Below, in pieces: positions 61,975 to 64,000 of a DNA stretch of 64,000 nucleotides. Position numbers and translations under genes: made by a program. Source of the stretch: Paulownia fortunei (taxonomy: Eukaryota; Streptophyta; Magnoliopsida; Lamiales; Paulowniaceae); assembly GCA_019321725.1 (NCBI GenBank), contig CM033121.1, forward strand, positions 372,001 to 436,000, given 5' to 3'. Positions within the stretch are counted from its first letter, which is position 1; the number at the start of each line of letters is the position of its first letter. The notes under the pieces are model-generated. The model made no database searches. It was not told the DNA's origin and saw nothing but the letters and a program-made list of their open reading frames with translations.

Positions 61975-64000
61975 ATGGGGAAGAGCAACAGAAACGACGA
62001 CGAGTCGAGCTGCCAGAAGTACGGCGTCCCACTCTACGGCGCAGCCTGGGTTCCACCAGCTGCCACCGCCACCGTAAAAGAAGATAGCTCCACAGAATTG
62101 GAACCCGCCGCTTCCTCCGCCGAGAACTGCTACGTCGTGCTCGCCGGAGGTGGTGGAGAAGGCCGCAGCGGCATTCCGAATGCTCTCCTTCTATCTACGT
62201 TCAATTTCGAATTCAATTCCCTTTCAGATCAGCCCGTAAGCCTTCCAATCAATATTCCACACACGCGCACATGCACATAGTTTTATGCAGACGTGTACGT
62301 GTGAATGAAAATGCGGTGTTTTTGTTTTTGTTTCCAAAATCTTGGCTACTAGAATTCATGTTTCATTTATTGTTATTTGACTCATCTATGCAAATTTGAA
62401 GCTTTGAGGTTGGTTTGTAATTTTGGGGGCGTCTATTATATTATTTTCGATCTGATCAAACGAAGTGAAGACTGGAGCTATTGCCTTATGAGAATGCTCT
62501 AAAGTTTCAGCACCTACGTTGTAGTGCCACCGTTTTTAAGAAAACTCAGAAACATTGCTGTTGATTATTAGATTTAAATTTGATCAAAATTAAAGGAAGA
62601 TTTATAGCTATTATTGCTGATACCGACAATGGTTACTCTTTTCTGTTGTGGGGGTGGTTAAGCATGATATAATGCAGGTGAAAGATTGAAAATGTTTAGT
62701 TATTAGCTTGAAATCTGTTTTTGTTAGCCCTTTTCTTTTTCTTTTGGGGTTAACTATAAAGGTGTGATTTTTATCTGTATAAGGTGGCAAAACTAGGAAC
62801 TGGTAGTGATTTGCCTTACAGAATTGCTGTGCATCCTGGAGGAGAAGGCGTTATTTGTTCTTTGCCCAAAAGTTGCAGGTACCTTCTGCCTCTATTATGC
62901 CTTGTGGCGAGACATTCATGTCTCGTCTTAGAGTTTTATCTTTCCAAGTCCTGGAGGAATCGACTCCATGTTTATCATATGGGAGATTCTAATCTGACTC
63001 TTTTGTTGTGTTTTTAAGATAACATTTTTTTCCTTGCCACAATAATCGAAGAGTCATATAATTAGCATATATTATTAGCCTGCGAGCATTTTCCACTGCA
63101 CTACTGCGTAGGTACAGGGACATTCTAGGTGAAATTACATCTCACATGAAAGAGTATTCATTATCAGTCTTTTCTTTTCTTCTTTCTGTGATCTTTTGGC
63201 TTTCAGTTCCTTCTTGTGGGAATGGACCAATTGTTATAGATGCATTATTCTACCATTGTTCAAGCTATCTTCTCATCGTGGGACCTGAGTCCCCTAACTG
63301 TTCTGGCATTATGCTTACTTAATATGTAACTATCAAGCAGTATAACTAGGGCCAAATTTTCACTACTGATGTAATATGTCAAAGTGTACTTTCTTGTTTA
63401 ACTGCTATTTTCTGGAAAAAAGAATATGGAATGTTGTTTGGTGGCTGGCGTGACAATGTCTGTTGGATACATTTTTGTTCACGAGTTATTGCTGAAGCTT
63501 TAGTTATATTCTTATAGTCATTTGGATTGATATGTAGATGGTTTGAATGGGATGCTGCCACAAGCACAGACAAGCACACTTTGAGCTTGAGATCATCTGA
63601 GAAAGTCCTTGAGCAATTGGAAGATGTTGGACAACAATTAGCAATGACCTTTAACAATGAGGGAAGCTTACTTGCTGTTGGTGGTGAGGTAAAAGACGTA
63701 TGAAACATCATTATGCCATGCTGTTGGACAATAAACCGCATTCAATGTAGCTAACCATTTTCAACTTGAGAGAACTATATTACCATTTTAAGTTAAAAAA
63801 TTACACGATATCTGCAATAATTGGTATTATTTGCCTTTAAAAATGACCGTCAATGAATGTCGAACAAGTTGTAAGAGGTTCTATCTTTTATGGCAAGGAA
63901 AGAAAAGAGAAGAGAAGAAGATTAGAATGTATCAACAAAAAGAGAAAAATTATTGATCCAAGCAATTAAGTCCCCCATACACACCAACCAAAAAGAGAAA
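61975..64000 (+). CDS. SEC12-like WD40 protein (PHF1/STL1 type), 5' part only
   Basis: Three exons are visible, 61975-62235, 62784-62878 and 63538-63688. The gene runs off the window in intron 3. The translated part (169 residues) starts MGKSNRNDDESSCQKYGVPL, followed by YGAAWVPPA and VVLAGGGGEGRSGIPNALLL. Then come GTGSDLPYRIAVHPGGEGVI, LPKSCRWFEWDA and LAMTFNNEGSLLAVGGE. These are the first WD40 blades of the Sec12 family. Sec12 is the ER-membrane exchange factor for the Sar1 GTPase in COPII budding. The plant-specific PHF1 branch instead helps phosphate transporters leave the ER and lacks residues needed for exchange activity. Which branch this is cannot be settled without the C-terminal half and its membrane anchor. 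The ATG at 61975 was chosen over an upstream non-ATG extension. Confidence 0.88.

Overview
The window is nuclear DNA of a eudicot plant, probably a core eudicot. Genes are sparse and split by GT-AG introns, and the intergenic DNA is AT-rich with many (GA)n, (TA)n and (AC)n microsatellites. Exons were assembled by hand from splice signals, reading-phase continuity and family knowledge. No similarity search was possible.

Layout. 1-7.9 kb: a diverged tandem duplication of about 2.9 kb. Each copy carries a major-latex-protein (MLP/Bet v 1) gene and a 5'-truncated MLP exon. Only one of the four MLP units (5353-5891, minus) looks intact. 9.0-13.2 kb (minus): a seven-exon EamA/DMT-family transporter, probably plastidial, with an unclear start codon. 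18.5-18.8 kb (minus): an intronless CLE peptide gene whose terminal dodecapeptide matches CLE16. 18.8-23.9 kb: an AT-rich gap holding a roughly 1.3-kb imperfect inverted-repeat element. 23.9-27.0 kb (plus): a six-exon membrane protein with the ceramidase/CREST metal-site signature. 29.4-31.4 kb (plus): a WUSCHEL-related homeobox gene of the WOX1/WOX6 clade with an apparent 1-nt frameshift before its WUS box. 33.1-36.6 kb (minus): phytanoyl-CoA dioxygenase. 37.9-44.3 kb (minus): a ten-exon plant O-fucosyltransferase-family protein. 46.9-47.3 kb (minus): a 97-aa Cpn10 co-chaperonin with a heat-shock element upstream. 50.7-50.8 kb (plus): tRNA-Ser(AGA). 54.0-59.2 kb (plus): a thirteen-exon sulfate transporter, SULTR3;3-like. 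62.0 kb to the end (plus): the first three exons of a SEC12-like (PHF1/STL1) WD40 protein, cut by the window edge.

Gene order matches, from memory of Arabidopsis loci, two conserved blocks. One is MLP328/329 - CLE16 - WOX6 - PAHX - O-fucosyltransferase (At2g01530 down to At2g01480). The other is Cpn10 - SULTR3;3 (At1g23100 and At1g23090). The genes do not form an operon or pathway. The functionally suggestive link is a CLE peptide gene and a WOX homeobox gene about 10.6 kb apart. I saw no wholly new system. The best leads are the frameshifted WOX gene, a hairpin ending at the start codon of the CREST-like gene, the long inverted repeat, and contrasting decay of the MLP copies.
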